The translations under genes were made by a program, and so were the position numbers. From positions 1,984,001 through 2,048,000 of the forward strand of contig NZ_CP050954.1 of assembly GCF_012273015.1 (NCBI RefSeq): 64,000 nucleotides of DNA, written 5' to 3'. Under the pieces are notes generated by a model. The model worked only from the letters and a program-made list of their open reading frames with translations. It made no database searches and had not been told where the DNA came from. Source of the stretch: Hymenobacter sp. BT18. GTDB taxonomy: Bacteria > Bacteroidota > Bacteroidia > Cytophagales > Hymenobacteraceae. Shown piece after piece: positions 55,733-63,446 of this stretch. Every line of letters starts with the position of its first letter. The first letter of the stretch is position 1.

Positions 55733-57964
55733 ATGAAAAAAACCTTACCTACAAACGGCAGAACGGGGCTTTCCCATTACGCGTGGCGCTCATTGCTCGG
55801 GCTTAGCCTGGTTACTACTCTGGGGCTGGCTCCGGCAGCTGGTGCGGCCTCCACGCCTGGTAGCGCAGCCGCCAGCCGGACCCTGGCCGAAACGGATTTG
55901 CTGGTTGACTCCGACATGACCTTGTCGTATGCTGGCGCACCGGATGGCGCTTACGCCTTTCACAACGTAACGGTCACTAACGGGGCCAGGCTCACTGTGG
56001 AGTGGGGCGTAACGGTAGCCGTTTCGGGCAAAATGACGGTTGAGGCGGGCAGTTCGCTGGAGTGCCAGGGCCTCGTGTACGGGCCGGGTAGCTTTGTGCT
56101 GGCTGATGGTGCCCAGCTGGCCATTTATGGAACCGAGGGCATTGCGGCCGAAGGTCAGAACTCGGGAGTTATCCAAACGGCCACTCGCTCCTTCAGCGAC
56201 CTGGCCAGCTACGTATACGCGGTGCCGCCAGTCTTCGTGGTAGACAGCCCGCCCGTGACGGGCAGCGGCCTCCCCGATCAAGTGGAATTCTTGGTCATCG
56301 GACCGGACCTAAGCTCATCAGCGCGCCAGCAAAAGCCCAACGACTCCTTCTTCGCGCTGCTCCTGAGCAAGGACGTGAAAGTACGCAGCGCGCTGGGGCT
56401 TTTCTCCGCCGATCTTTACTTGAATGAGCATACCCTCACACTGCTTTCTACAGAAAAGCAAACGGCGGAAGTGGCCCTTCTTGACCTTTTCGAAGGCTTT
56501 ACGGGTGAGGTCATCGGGAGTACGGCCGTTATGCAGAAGTACCTCAGCGCGCCGACTGCTATTGGGTACCATCACTTGTCTTCGCCCGTGCGGCAGGCGC
56601 CCTTCTCCAGCCTGAACACCGGCGGCAACTTCAAGGGTATTTTCAATGCAACGTATAACTCGGCGGCCAAGCCTGCGGCCGTAACGCCTTTTCCCAATGT
56701 GTTCGGGTACGACGACAGCCGCCGCTCTACCCCCAACGAATCGTACGGCCAAGGCTTTTCGCGGGGCTGGTTTTCGCCTACGGGCGGCAACATGGAGGAT
56801 GGCCGGGGCTACTCCGTCAACATCAGCAGAGGCCAGACGCTTAAATTTTCCGGGGAGCTGAACGGGGGCGACGTCGGGCCCATTGAGCTTATCAGCGGCG
56901 ACCAGGAAGATGGGGGCTGGAACCTGCTGGGCAACCCCTACCCTTCGACCATCGACTGGAGCCTGGCGGTTCCCAACGAGGTGATTCCACCCGGCATGGA
57001 TGCTTCTGCTTACATCTTCACGCCTACCAGCCGCTATGGCGGCACGTACCGGACGTATTTCAACAACGGCGACGGCACCGAGTTTGGCGACCCTTCCATT
57101 GCACCGGGCCAGGGCTTCTTCACGCGTTTGCTCAACCAGAACGACTCCCGGGAGCTGACCTTCACTGATGCGCTACGCTCATTTAGCGCGGGCCTGGGTA
57201 CCACGGAGCTGCGAGCTGGTCAACCATTCGGCTACAAATCCGTGGTCAAGAAAAAAGCGGCTCCCACCGTACCCTATGTCCAGCTGGAGCTGAAGTCGGC
57301 GGGAGGGGCCCAGGATGCCGCCTATGTGTACTTCCAGCCAAATGCCACGGCTACAGTAGAAAACCGCTACGATGCGCCTAAGCTGCGCAACCTGGGCGAA
57401 GCCTCCCTCTTTACTTTGGTGGGCACCCAGGAGCTAGCCGTGAACGGGCAGGCCCCGCTGGCGGGCAGCGCCATTAGCATACCGGTGGGGCTGAGCGCCG
57501 CGGCGGGCACCTACACCATTCAGGCCGGGCAGCTCCTCAATTTTGCCAGCGGACAATCGGTAGAACTTATTGACAACGCGACGGGCAGCACCATCGACCT
57601 GCGGCAGCAGCCAGCTTACACCTTTACCTTGGATAAGGCGTTTTCCGGGCAGCGCTTCAACCTACGCTTCGGGGCCAACAGCGTGACGGGCAACCACGAT
57701 GCCGTGAAGTCGGCGCAGGTAGCCTTATACCCCAACCCCGCCCGCACCTCATTTGAGCTTCATATTCCGGTAGTAGCCGGAGGTAAGACGGTGAAAGCCT
57801 CGCTCTACAACAGCCTGGGCCAGCGCGTGCAAACGAAGCTGATACCGATGACCGCCAATGGTGCCGCGGCTTCTTTCGACGTGCAGCAACTGGCCCGCGG
57901 GGTCTACTCCCTGCAGCTGGAGATTGGGGCATCCCGCCTCACCAAGCGGGTGGTAGTGGAGTAG
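55733..57964 (+). CDS. T9SS type A sorting-domain surface protein
   Basis: A 743-residue exported protein with a long signal peptide (YAWRSLLGLSLVTTLGLAPAAGA). The N-terminal region has right-handed repeat segments (DLLVDSDMTLSYAGAPDGAY, VTNGARLTVEWGVTVAVSGK). A middle block has GWNLLGNPYPSTIDWS and GQGFFTRL, seen in many Bacteroidota surface proteins. The C-terminus is a type A sorting domain (VALYPNPARTSFELHIP, KASLYNSLGQRVQTKL, LARGVYSLQLEIG, RLTKRVVVE). The PID-CTERM gene follows 47 bases later, so it is probably part of the exosortase locus. No enzymatic function is visible. Confidence 0.88.
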   Translation: MKKTLPTNGRTGLSHYAWRSLLGLSLVTTLGLAPAAGAASTPGSAAASRTLAETDLLVDSDMTLSYAGAPDGAYAFHNVTVTNGARLTVEWGVTVAVSGKMTVEAGSSLECQGLVYGPGSFVLADGAQLAIYGTEGIAAEGQNSGVIQTATRSFSDLASYVYAVPPVFVVDSPPVTGSGLPDQVEFLVIGPDLSSSARQQKPNDSFFALLLSKDVKVRSALGLFSADLYLNEHTLTLLSTEKQTAEVALLDLFEGFTGEVIGSTAVMQKYLSAPTAIGYHHLSSPVRQAPFSSLNTGGNFKGIFNATYNSAAKPAAVTPFPNVFGYDDSRRSTPNESYGQGFSRGWFSPTGGNMEDGRGYSVNISRGQTLKFSGELNGGDVGPIELISGDQEDGGWNLLGNPYPSTIDWSLAVPNEVIPPGMDASAYIFTPTSRYGGTYRTYFNNGDGTEFGDPSIAPGQGFFTRLLNQNDSRELTFTDALRSFSAGLGTTELRAGQPFGYKSVVKKKAAPTVPYVQLELKSAGGAQDAAYVYFQPNATATVENRYDAPKLRNLGEASLFTLVGTQELAVNGQAPLAGSAISIPVGLSAAAGTYTIQAGQLLNFASGQSVELIDNATGSTIDLRQQPAYTFTLDKAFSGQRFNLRFGANSVTGNHDAVKSAQVALYPNPARTSFELHIPVVAGGKTVKASLYNSLGQRVQTKLIPMTANGAAASFDVQQLARGVYSLQLEIGASRLTKRVVVE

Positions 57965-58011
57965 AACTCAATGAGTATGTCCTTTTAGTTATTTCTCACT
58001 TTTTGTTTCCT

Positions 58012-58221
58012 ATGAAAAACTTTCTCTTGAATCTACTGCTTGTGGGTGGGCTCTTGGTGGCTGGCAGCACGGCTGCATACGCCCAGGGGGAGCCACCGGA
58101 AGGTGGGCCCGAGCCGGACGCCCCTACCGATGTGCCCATTGACGGCGGTGCCTCGCTGCTACTGGCAGCCGGAGCCGCCTTAGGCGCCGGTCAGCTTCGC
58201 CGCCGCAAAGCCCAGCAGTAA
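58012..58221 (+). CDS. PID-CTERM sorting-domain protein, 69 residues
   Basis: A very small protein made of three parts. Residues 1-24 are a signal peptide (cleavage likely after AYA). Residues 25-44 are acidic and proline-rich: six Pro and six Asp/Glu in twenty residues. Residues 42-66 form an exosortase-type C-terminal signal: PIDGG, a hydrophobic helix (ASLLLAAGAALGAGQL) and the basic cluster RRRK, followed by AQQ. I recognise the PID form as that described for Bacteroidota exosortase substrates. The frame could start at a TTG nine bases upstream. An exosortase gene follows, separated by a terminator, so it is the obvious partner. Confidence 0.85.
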   Translation: MKNFLLNLLLVGGLLVAGSTAAYAQGEPPEGGPEPDAPTDVPIDGGASLLLAAGAALGAGQLRRRKAQQ

Positions 58222-58222
58222 C

Positions 58223-58260
58223 AAGAAAAGTCCCTGCCCACTTGGTCAGGGACTTTTCTT
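58223..58260 (+). terminator. terminator between PID-CTERM gene and exosortase
   Basis: Fourteen perfect base pairs (58223-58236 with 58247-58260), with the T-rich arm TTTTCTT at the 3' end. It separates transcription of substrate and enzyme. Confidence 0.85.
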
Positions 58261-58299
58261 TGCCGGTTATACGGCCTCACCTCGCCGGATATGGTTATC

Positions 58300-58327
58300 T
58301 TGCCTGTATCTGCCTTGCTTACATTTG
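58300..58327 (+). promoter_or_regulatory. exosortase promoter
   Basis: TTG at 58300-58302, a 17-base spacer and TACATTTG at 58320-58327. It falls inside the longest reading frame (ATG 58291), so transcripts from it would support GTG 58339 as the start. Confidence 0.55.
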
Positions 58328-58338
58328 ACTTAGCTCCT

Positions 58339-58863
58339 GTGGATTCGCGAAAACGACACTTACTTCGTTTTGGCTTGCTTAGCGCAGCCATGTACTTACT
58401 CTGGTTTGGCGTATATGAGCACTGGCTGGCCCAAGATGGCCGCCTGGACACGGTGCTGTCGAATAACATTGCCGCCAACAGCGCCGTCGTATTGCGGGTG
58501 CTGGGCTTCGACGCCGGTACTGCCCAGGCCAATCTGGTTACCATCGACCAACGGGCCGTGGTGAGCGTGGGGCATCCGTGCAACGGGCTGGTGCTTTACG
58601 CTTTGTTCACCGGGTTTATTCTGGCGTTTCCTGGGCCCATCCGGCAAAAGGCGTGGTTTATTCCGCTGGGCCTGGTTATCATCTACGTCGTCAATATTCT
58701 GCGGGTAGCGGCCTTGGCCATTAACCACGTGTACGCCCACGGCACGGTGGATTTTAACCATCATTACACGTTTACTTTTGTCGTCTATAGCTTTATTCTG
58801 CTGCTGTGGCTGGCATGGGTGCGGCGATTTGCGCAACCTCAGACCGAAGCTGCTGTTGCCTAA
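58339..58863 (+). CDS. exosortase family transpeptidase, XrtX-like
   Basis: A polytopic membrane protein of 174 residues from GTG 58339, or 190 from ATG 58291. The archaeosortase/exosortase catalytic triad is present: C81 in GHPCNGL, R122 in NILRVAAL and H141 or H142 in DFNHHYTF (numbered from GTG). Five or six hydrophobic segments surround these. Exosortases cut the C-terminal signal of their substrates at the membrane, probably transferring them to another group. The short single-domain form, the PID-CTERM neighbour and the following membrane protein match the system named XrtX in Hymenobacter and relatives. The GTG start is preferred because a full promoter lies between the two candidate starts. 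Confidence 0.88.
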   Translation: MDSRKRHLLRFGLLSAAMYLLWFGVYEHWLAQDGRLDTVLSNNIAANSAVVLRVLGFDAGTAQANLVTIDQRAVVSVGHPCNGLVLYALFTGFILAFPGPIRQKAWFIPLGLVIIYVVNILRVAALAINHVYAHGTVDFNHHYTFTFVVYSFILLLWLAWVRRFAQPQTEAAVA

Positions 58864-58866
58864 CTG

Positions 58867-59370
58867 ATGTCCGTCCGCTCCCTTTTTCTTACGCGCTGGC
58901 TTCGCTTTGCTGGCTGTGCTGTGCTGCTGGTGCTGCTTTTACTGCTGGGCAGCAACGATTCGTGGGTGTTCAGCAAGCTTACGCAGGGCTGGCAGCACTA
59001 TAGCGGCAGCTTACCCGCCGCCCTCAGCGCCCCTACCGACCCGGCCATTACGAAACGGCTAGTGCCCGTGGTGGTGCTGTATACGCTGCTGTACATAAGC
59101 TTGTGCTTGTTGCTGCTGGCCTTGCTGCTGGGCACCTGGCAGCGCTTCCGCTTTGCCTTGTATGCCTATGCCGGGAGCTTTGTTTTGTGCCTGCTCCTGC
59201 TGGTGTTGGGTAAGCTCACCCACAATACGCTGGGAATGTACCAGCTCGGCCGCAACCTTATCGACTTCACCGTTTCCCCGCTACCGGTTATGGGGCTGGC
59301 CCCGCTTCTTTACTGGTATTACCCAGCTCCGGCACTTAGCAATAGGCAACAAGAACATAACAGCCAATAA
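58867..59370 (+). CDS. XrtX-associated membrane protein-like
   Basis: A 167-residue membrane protein with four hydrophobic segments: AGCAVLLVLLLLLGSND, LVPVVVLYTLLYISLCLLLL, ALYAYAGSFVLCLLLLVLG and VMGLAPLLYWYY. Conserved-looking polar positions are in GKLTHNTLGMYQLGRNLIDF between TM3 and TM4. It begins three bases after the exosortase stop and so is co-transcribed with it. Its role is unknown; association with the exosortase is inferred from spacing and from my recollection of a protein family by this name. Confidence 0.75.
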   Translation: MSVRSLFLTRWLRFAGCAVLLVLLLLLGSNDSWVFSKLTQGWQHYSGSLPAALSAPTDPAITKRLVPVVVLYTLLYISLCLLLLALLLGTWQRFRFALYAYAGSFVLCLLLLVLGKLTHNTLGMYQLGRNLIDFTVSPLPVMGLAPLLYWYYPAPALSNRQQEHNSQ

Positions 59371-59405
59371 AAAAGCCCCCTTGCTTGTAACAAGGGGGCT
59401 TTTTC
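59370..59405. terminator. bidirectional terminator between exosortase operon and tRNA-Leu
   Basis: Fourteen perfect base pairs (59370-59383 with 59391-59404) around CTTGTAA, with T-runs on both strands. It serves the plus-strand exosortase operon and the minus-strand tRNA operon. Confidence 0.9.
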
Positions 59406-59406
59406 G

Positions 59407-59489
59407 TACCAGAGACGGGACTCGAACCCGTACGTCCGTGAAGACAAGGGATTTTAAGTCCCTCGTGGCTACCATTACACCACTCTGGC
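59407..59489 (-). tRNA. tRNA-Leu (UAA)
   Basis: On the minus strand, 83 bases. Acceptor stem GCCAGAG pairs with CTCTGGT (first pair G-U), discriminator A, and anticodon UAA in GGGACTTAAAATCCC. The T arm is CGGGTTCGAGTCCCG and a long variable arm (TGTCTTCACGGACGTA) marks the class II Leu form. CCA is not encoded. It is downstream of tRNA-Gly on the same strand. Confidence 0.95.
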
Positions 59490-59514
59490 TTGAGCAGTAC
59501 CGCTGCACAAAAAT

Positions 59515-59547
59515 AAAAAAGGACGCTGCGTGGGCAACGTCCTTTTT
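59515..59547 (-). terminator. hairpin between tRNA-Gly and tRNA-Leu
   Basis: AAAAAAGGACG pairs with CGTCCTTTTTT (59515-59525 with 59537-59547), with an inner TGC/GCA stem. On the minus strand a T-run follows, so some transcripts may end after tRNA-Gly. It could equally be a processing signal. Confidence 0.65.
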
Positions 59548-59549
59548 TG

Positions 59550-59622
59550 AGCGGGAGACGAGGTTCGAACTCGCGACCTCGACCTTGGCAAGGTCGCGCT
59601 CTACCAACTGAGCTACTCTCGC
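59550..59622 (-). tRNA. tRNA-Gly (GCC), with an A-C mismatch in the acceptor stem
   Basis: On the minus strand, 73 bases, discriminator U. The anticodon GCC sits in GACCTTGCCAAGGTC, the D arm contains AGCTCAGTTGGTAGAGC and the T arm CGAGTTCGAACCTCG. The acceptor strands are GCGAGAG and CTCCCGC; position 4 is A opposite C69, where G-C is normal. The rest is ordinary. Confidence 0.93.
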
Positions 59623-59658
59623 TTTTGATCTAGCCACCGTAGTGGCGTTTTGGTGTGA

Positions 59659-59688
59659 CAAAGGTACAACGGCTTTTCTTTCTGTCAA
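59659..59688 (-). promoter_or_regulatory. tRNA-Gly/tRNA-Leu operon promoter
   Basis: On the minus strand TTG (59688-59686), 19 bases, then TACCTTTG (59666-59659), about 36 bases upstream of tRNA-Gly. This is a complete Bacteroidota-type promoter. Confidence 0.7.
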
Positions 59689-59876
59689 GCCCCTGCCTGA
59701 AAAAAAACGCAATTTCTTCCCCATAAAGGAGCTTTTTGACTCATTCTCAGGGAGAAATTTTTCTACGATTCATTAAGCCATTGGGTAATCAACTAGCTAA
59801 GCGGAAAATTTGGGCAGCCGTAAAGTGGGATAGGATGAGCCATTGGCTTACGAACCCGACGGACAAGCCGGTTAGC

Positions 59877-59911
59877 AAACGAGGCGAGCGTATGATACGC
59901 TCGCCTCGTTT
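59877..59911 (-). terminator. perfect 17-bp hairpin downstream of the small lipoprotein
   Basis: Arms 59877-59893 and 59895-59911 are exact reverse complements around one base. It lies 70 bases downstream of the lipoprotein stop on the minus strand. The T-tract is short (GTTT). Confidence 0.65.
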
Positions 59912-59980
59912 GGGTTATGCTTTAAACTACCTTACCGAAGCGCAAAACCGGCACAAAGCTGCTGGATGCGCCTAGTCTGT

Positions 59981-60217
59981 TTACATCTGCGGCTGCATCT
60001 TTTTGATGGCCTCGGTGGCATTGACGGCGTTGATTTCCTGCTTGGCAGCGGCAGCAGCGGCGGCGGCAGAATCCTGACCAGCAGCCTCAGCGGGCAGCGG
60101 GGGCAGCGGCTGCACCGCTATTTCTTCGTCCTTTTTGTAGTCGGGGTTGCTGCACGACGTCACCGTGAGCGTCAGGGAAGCGCTGGCCAGCAGACCGAGC
60201 AAGACTATTTTTTTCAT
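59981..60217 (-). CDS. small lipoprotein of unknown function
   Basis: A 78-residue lipoprotein from ATG 60217 (MKKIVLLGLLASASLTLTVTSC), lipobox VTSC. The mature part is short and Ala/Glu/Pro-rich (VQPLPPLPAEAAGQDSAAAAAAAAK) and ends NATEAIKKMQPQM. No family is recognisable. A TATCTTGC box sits upstream. It is separate from the prolyl oligopeptidase gene, which ends upstream on the same strand. Confidence 0.65.
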   Translation of the reverse strand: MKKIVLLGLLASASLTLTVTSCSNPDYKKDEEIAVQPLPPLPAEAAGQDSAAAAAAAAKQEINAVNATEAIKKMQPQM

Positions 60218-60320
60218 GGATAAGCTAAAAAAGGCAAAGCCGTTCAGGTTTGGGGCCGCAAGATACACACGCGGGTCGGAAACCCCTATACGTGCAGCAA
60301 CGCAAGCGGGTCGGGTTATA

Positions 60321-62534
60321 TCATTTGGCGAGGGGCTGCCCCTTGCCGTAGGGGTTCAGCCCCATGTTGTAATACGCAAACGACCAGATATCCGCCCACT
60401 CCTCAATTAGCAGCTTGGTGCTTTTACCGGCGCCGTGACCGGCGTTTACGTCAATGCGAATAAGCTGGGGCTCGGTCCCCGAATACATAGCCTGCAGGGT
60501 AGCCGCAAACTTAAACGAGTGCGCCGGTACTACCCGGTCGTCGTGGTCGGCGGTGGTGATGAGCGTGGCGGGGTACTCCACGCCGGCCCGCAGGTTGTGC
60601 AAAGGTGAGAACTTGTAGAGGTTCTGAAACTGCTCGTAGTTATCGGCAGTGCCGTACTCCGGCACCCAGTTCCAGCCAATGGTGAACTTCTGGTAGCGCA
60701 GCATGTCCATCACGCCCACCGCCGGAAATGCCACGCGGGCCACGTCGGGGCGCTGCGTCATGGTAGCACCTACCAACAGGCCGCCGTTAGAGCCGCCGGC
60801 AATGGCCAGCCGCTCGGGCGTGGTATAGCTCTGGATGGTGAGGTACTCGGCGGCGGCAATAAAGTCATCAAACACGTTTTGCTTGCGGGGTGTCATACCG
60901 GCCTGGTGCCAGGCTTCCCCATACTCGCCCCCACCCCGCAGGTTGGGTATGGCCAGCACCCCACCGTTTTCCAACCACAACATGCGGGCAATGCTAAAGC
61001 TGGGCGTGAGCGACACGTTGAAACCGCCGTAACCGTAGAGGTAGGTGGGGTTCTGCCCGTCCAGCTTCATGCCCTTCCGATGCACGATGAACATCGGAAT
61101 CTTCGTGTGGTCCTTGCTGGCGTAGAACATTTGCTGTACCACGTAGTCGTCGGGATTTACGTCCACCGTGGGCTTGCGAAAAACCGTGCTTTGGCCACTG
61201 GCTAAATCGTAGCGGTAGATGGTAGTGGGGTAAGCAAAGGAGGTGAAAGCGTAGTACACCTCGCGCGAGTTGGGCCGGCCGCCGAAGCCACTGGCGGTAC
61301 CGAGGGCCGGCAGCACCACATCCCGCTCAAACTCTCCTTTCGCGGAGTACACCTTCACGGCGCTGCTGGCATCCTTCAGGTACGTGGCAATGAGCTTGCC
61401 GCCCACTTGGGCTACTTCCTCCAACTTATCCTCTGCCTGGGGAAGCACGTCCCGCCAGTTAGTTTCCTGGGGCTTAACTGGGTCAACGAGGACGACCCGG
61501 TAGCGCGGGGCCTGGTAGTTGGTGAGCACCAGCAGCTTGCCGCCCACGTTGCCAATTACGGAGTGATTGTGCTCGTAATTTTGTCCAATGGCCTGGAAGC
61601 TGGCGGAGCGGGAGTTGCGCAGGTCGCGCACGAGCAGGCGGTTGCCATCGGCTTTGCCGTCGGTGAGGTAGATGACAAGGAAACGCTCGTCGTCGGTGGT
61701 GCCGGCGTAGCGGAAGCCCAGGGGCATTTTGGCATCTTCGTACACCAGTTTATCGGCGCTTTGCGGCGTACCCAGCTGGTGAAAGTACACCTTGTGAAAC
61801 TCATTTTTGCCGGCCAACTGATGCTCCCCGGCTTTGGGCGCATCGTAGCGGCTGTAGTAGAAGCCGTTGCCAGCCCAGGCCGCGCCCGAAACCTTCACCC
61901 ATTCCAGCTCATCCTTCAGCGGCTGCCGCGTTTTCAGGTCCAGCACATGCAGCTTCTGCCAGTCGGAGCCCCCGCCAGACGTAGCATAGGCCAAGTAGCG
62001 GTGGTCGGGCGAGAAGTAGGTGCCGGACAGGGCCGTGGTACCATCAGCCGAGAACTTGTTGGGGTCGAGCAGAACCTCTTCCTTTTCCTCCCCCACTTTC
62101 TGCACGTACAGCACGGCCTGGTTCTGGAGGCCGTCGTTTTTCTGGTAGTAGAGGTAGTCGCCTTCACGCTGAGGCACGCCGTACCGTTCGTAGTTCCACA
62201 TCTGCGTGAGCCGCGCCCGAATCTGGTCCCGGAACGGAATCTTCTCCAGATAATCAAACGTGACCTTGTTTTCAGCCGTGACCCAGGCTTTGGTTTCGGG
62301 CGAGTCGGGGTCTTCCAGCCAGTGGTAGGGGTCGGTGACGGGCGTGCCATGGTAGTCGTCGGTATGATTGGACTTGCGGGCGGCGGGGTAGCCCGTTACC
62401 TGGTGGCGGGCGGCAAGAGAAGCGTTGGTCACGGAAGAAGCAGTTGAAGCGGAGCCCGGCGCGGTAGCAGTGCAAGCCGACAGGGCCGCCGCGGAGGAAA
62501 GCAGGAGAACGGCGGGTAAGCGGAAAGTACGCAT
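60321..62534 (-). CDS. prolyl oligopeptidase family serine peptidase (S9A), lipoprotein
   Basis: A 737-residue exported enzyme from ATG 62534. Its signal peptide ends in lipobox LSAC, so it is probably lipid-anchored. An N-terminal segment (DDYHGTPVTDPYHWLEDPDS) and a seven-bladed propeller come first. The alpha/beta-hydrolase domain follows, with the catalytic Ser in GGSNGGLLVGA, Asp in TADHDDRV and His in VNAGHGAGKS. Prolyl oligopeptidases cut peptides after proline. The frame extends 22 codons upstream, but only ATG 62534 gives a signal peptide. Confidence 0.93.
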   Translation of the reverse strand: MRTFRLPAVLLLSSAAALSACTATAPGSASTASSVTNASLAARHQVTGYPAARKSNHTDDYHGTPVTDPYHWLEDPDSPETKAWVTAENKVTFDYLEKIPFRDQIRARLTQMWNYERYGVPQREGDYLYYQKNDGLQNQAVLYVQKVGEEKEEVLLDPNKFSADGTTALSGTYFSPDHRYLAYATSGGGSDWQKLHVLDLKTRQPLKDELEWVKVSGAAWAGNGFYYSRYDAPKAGEHQLAGKNEFHKVYFHQLGTPQSADKLVYEDAKMPLGFRYAGTTDDERFLVIYLTDGKADGNRLLVRDLRNSRSASFQAIGQNYEHNHSVIGNVGGKLLVLTNYQAPRYRVVLVDPVKPQETNWRDVLPQAEDKLEEVAQVGGKLIATYLKDASSAVKVYSAKGEFERDVVLPALGTASGFGGRPNSREVYYAFTSFAYPTTIYRYDLASGQSTVFRKPTVDVNPDDYVVQQMFYASKDHTKIPMFIVHRKGMKLDGQNPTYLYGYGGFNVSLTPSFSIARMLWLENGGVLAIPNLRGGGEYGEAWHQAGMTPRKQNVFDDFIAAAEYLTIQSYTTPERLAIAGGSNGGLLVGATMTQRPDVARVAFPAVGVMDMLRYQKFTIGWNWVPEYGTADNYEQFQNLYKFSPLHNLRAGVEYPATLITTADHDDRVVPAHSFKFAATLQAMYSGTEPQLIRIDVNAGHGAGKSTKLLIEEWADIWSFAYYNMGLNPYGKGQPLAK

Positions 62535-62621
62535 AGCGGGTGGGAAGAAGGGCGGGACAGACGGACGGAGAGCAGCTACGGCAAGGCAACAGCTCGGCAT
62601 TATCCGCCGCCAATGCCTCCA

Positions 62622-63317
62622 CTAGAGCCGCTGCATCCGCCCTACTTTGGGGAGTACCTGAATCAGGAAGCGTTTGTTCCGCTCCTCTTGTCCTTTTACG
62701 GAAGGATATCGCCCGGTGCCGTAAAAACCGCTGCCCCCAATGATGAGCTCAATGCTTTTATCCTGGCTGAAGTTCAGGCCGTTCTGTCGCCACAGGTTGA
62801 GCAGGTTGAGGGCCCGGCGGTAGCTGAGCTGGTAAGCAAACTGCTCGTCGCGGCGGGTGCGGGCGTCGTCGTAGAGGTAGCGCGCGGCCATGCCTTCCAC
62901 TATCACGAGGTAGCGGACGTTTTGGGCGCGGGAGCTGGCGCTCAGGCTGCGCAGCTGCTTCTGCAGCAGGCGCCCGGCAGCCAGCAGCGCTGCTTTATCG
63001 CGTTCCTGAATTTCGTCGCGGCCGGCTTTAAACTGTACGTCCAGCTTCAGCTCGTAACGCTCATTAGTAGCGTCGTAGCGGAAGTAGCGCCCCTCCAGCC
63101 GCCGCAGCGACTCGCGGATGCGCTGAATCTGCTCCAGCTCCACGGCCTTGGCGCGTAGCTCGCCGTTGGCCTCCTTCAGCTCCTTTTCGCGGTCTTTGAA
63201 CAGCTTGAAGCTGTACACAAACAGCACCAGCATCACCACGAACAAGGACGTCATCAGGTCCACGTAGCTGGGCCAGAAGAAGTCGTTGGATTCGCGGTTT
63301 TTGGAGGAGTTGTCCAT
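62622..63317 (-). CDS. MotB/ZorB-like OmpA-family motor stator protein
   Basis: A 231-residue protein with one N-terminal transmembrane helix. The motif WPSYVDLMTSLFVVMLVLFVY places D20 inside the membrane, like the proton-carrying Asp of MotB and ZorB. A coiled coil (KDREKELKEANGELRAKAVELEQ) follows, then an OmpA-like periplasmic domain (DVQFKAGRDEIQ, YLVIVEGMAARY, QLSYRRALNLLNLW, GGSGFYGTG, EERNKRFLIQVL). It is directly downstream of the partial gene at the window edge. A MotA-like partner is expected. ZorB of the Zorya anti-phage system has this form, but no zorC, zorD or zorE follows; the next gene is a peptidase. Confidence 0.8.
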   Translation of the reverse strand: MDNSSKNRESNDFFWPSYVDLMTSLFVVMLVLFVYSFKLFKDREKELKEANGELRAKAVELEQIQRIRESLRRLEGRYFRYDATNERYELKLDVQFKAGRDEIQERDKAALLAAGRLLQKQLRSLSASSRAQNVRYLVIVEGMAARYLYDDARTRRDEQFAYQLSYRRALNLLNLWRQNGLNFSQDKSIELIIGGSGFYGTGRYPSVKGQEERNKRFLIQVLPKVGRMQRL

Positions 63318-63338
63318 GGTAGATGATTAATACGGGGG

Positions 63339-63425
63339 CATGCTGAGCGCAGCTAAAGCACCTCTACCGCATACGTTTAGTTTGTTCAACGAAGCAATAG
63401 AGATGCTTCGGCTGCGCTCAGCATG
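63339..63425. repeat. REP-like palindrome between the motor genes
   Basis: Arms 63339-63366 and 63398-63425 are inverted copies matching at 25 of 28 positions (CATGCTGAGCGCAGC...), separated by 31 bases. This GCTGAGCGCAGC...AGCATCTC form resembles a dispersed repeat I know from Hymenobacter. Confidence 0.7.
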
Positions 63426-63446
63426 ACGTTCTCCTTCCTGTATTGA

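Noticed and set aside
59736..59975. 79-codon plus-strand frame
   Set aside because: It spans a 17-bp terminator hairpin and has no recognisable content.
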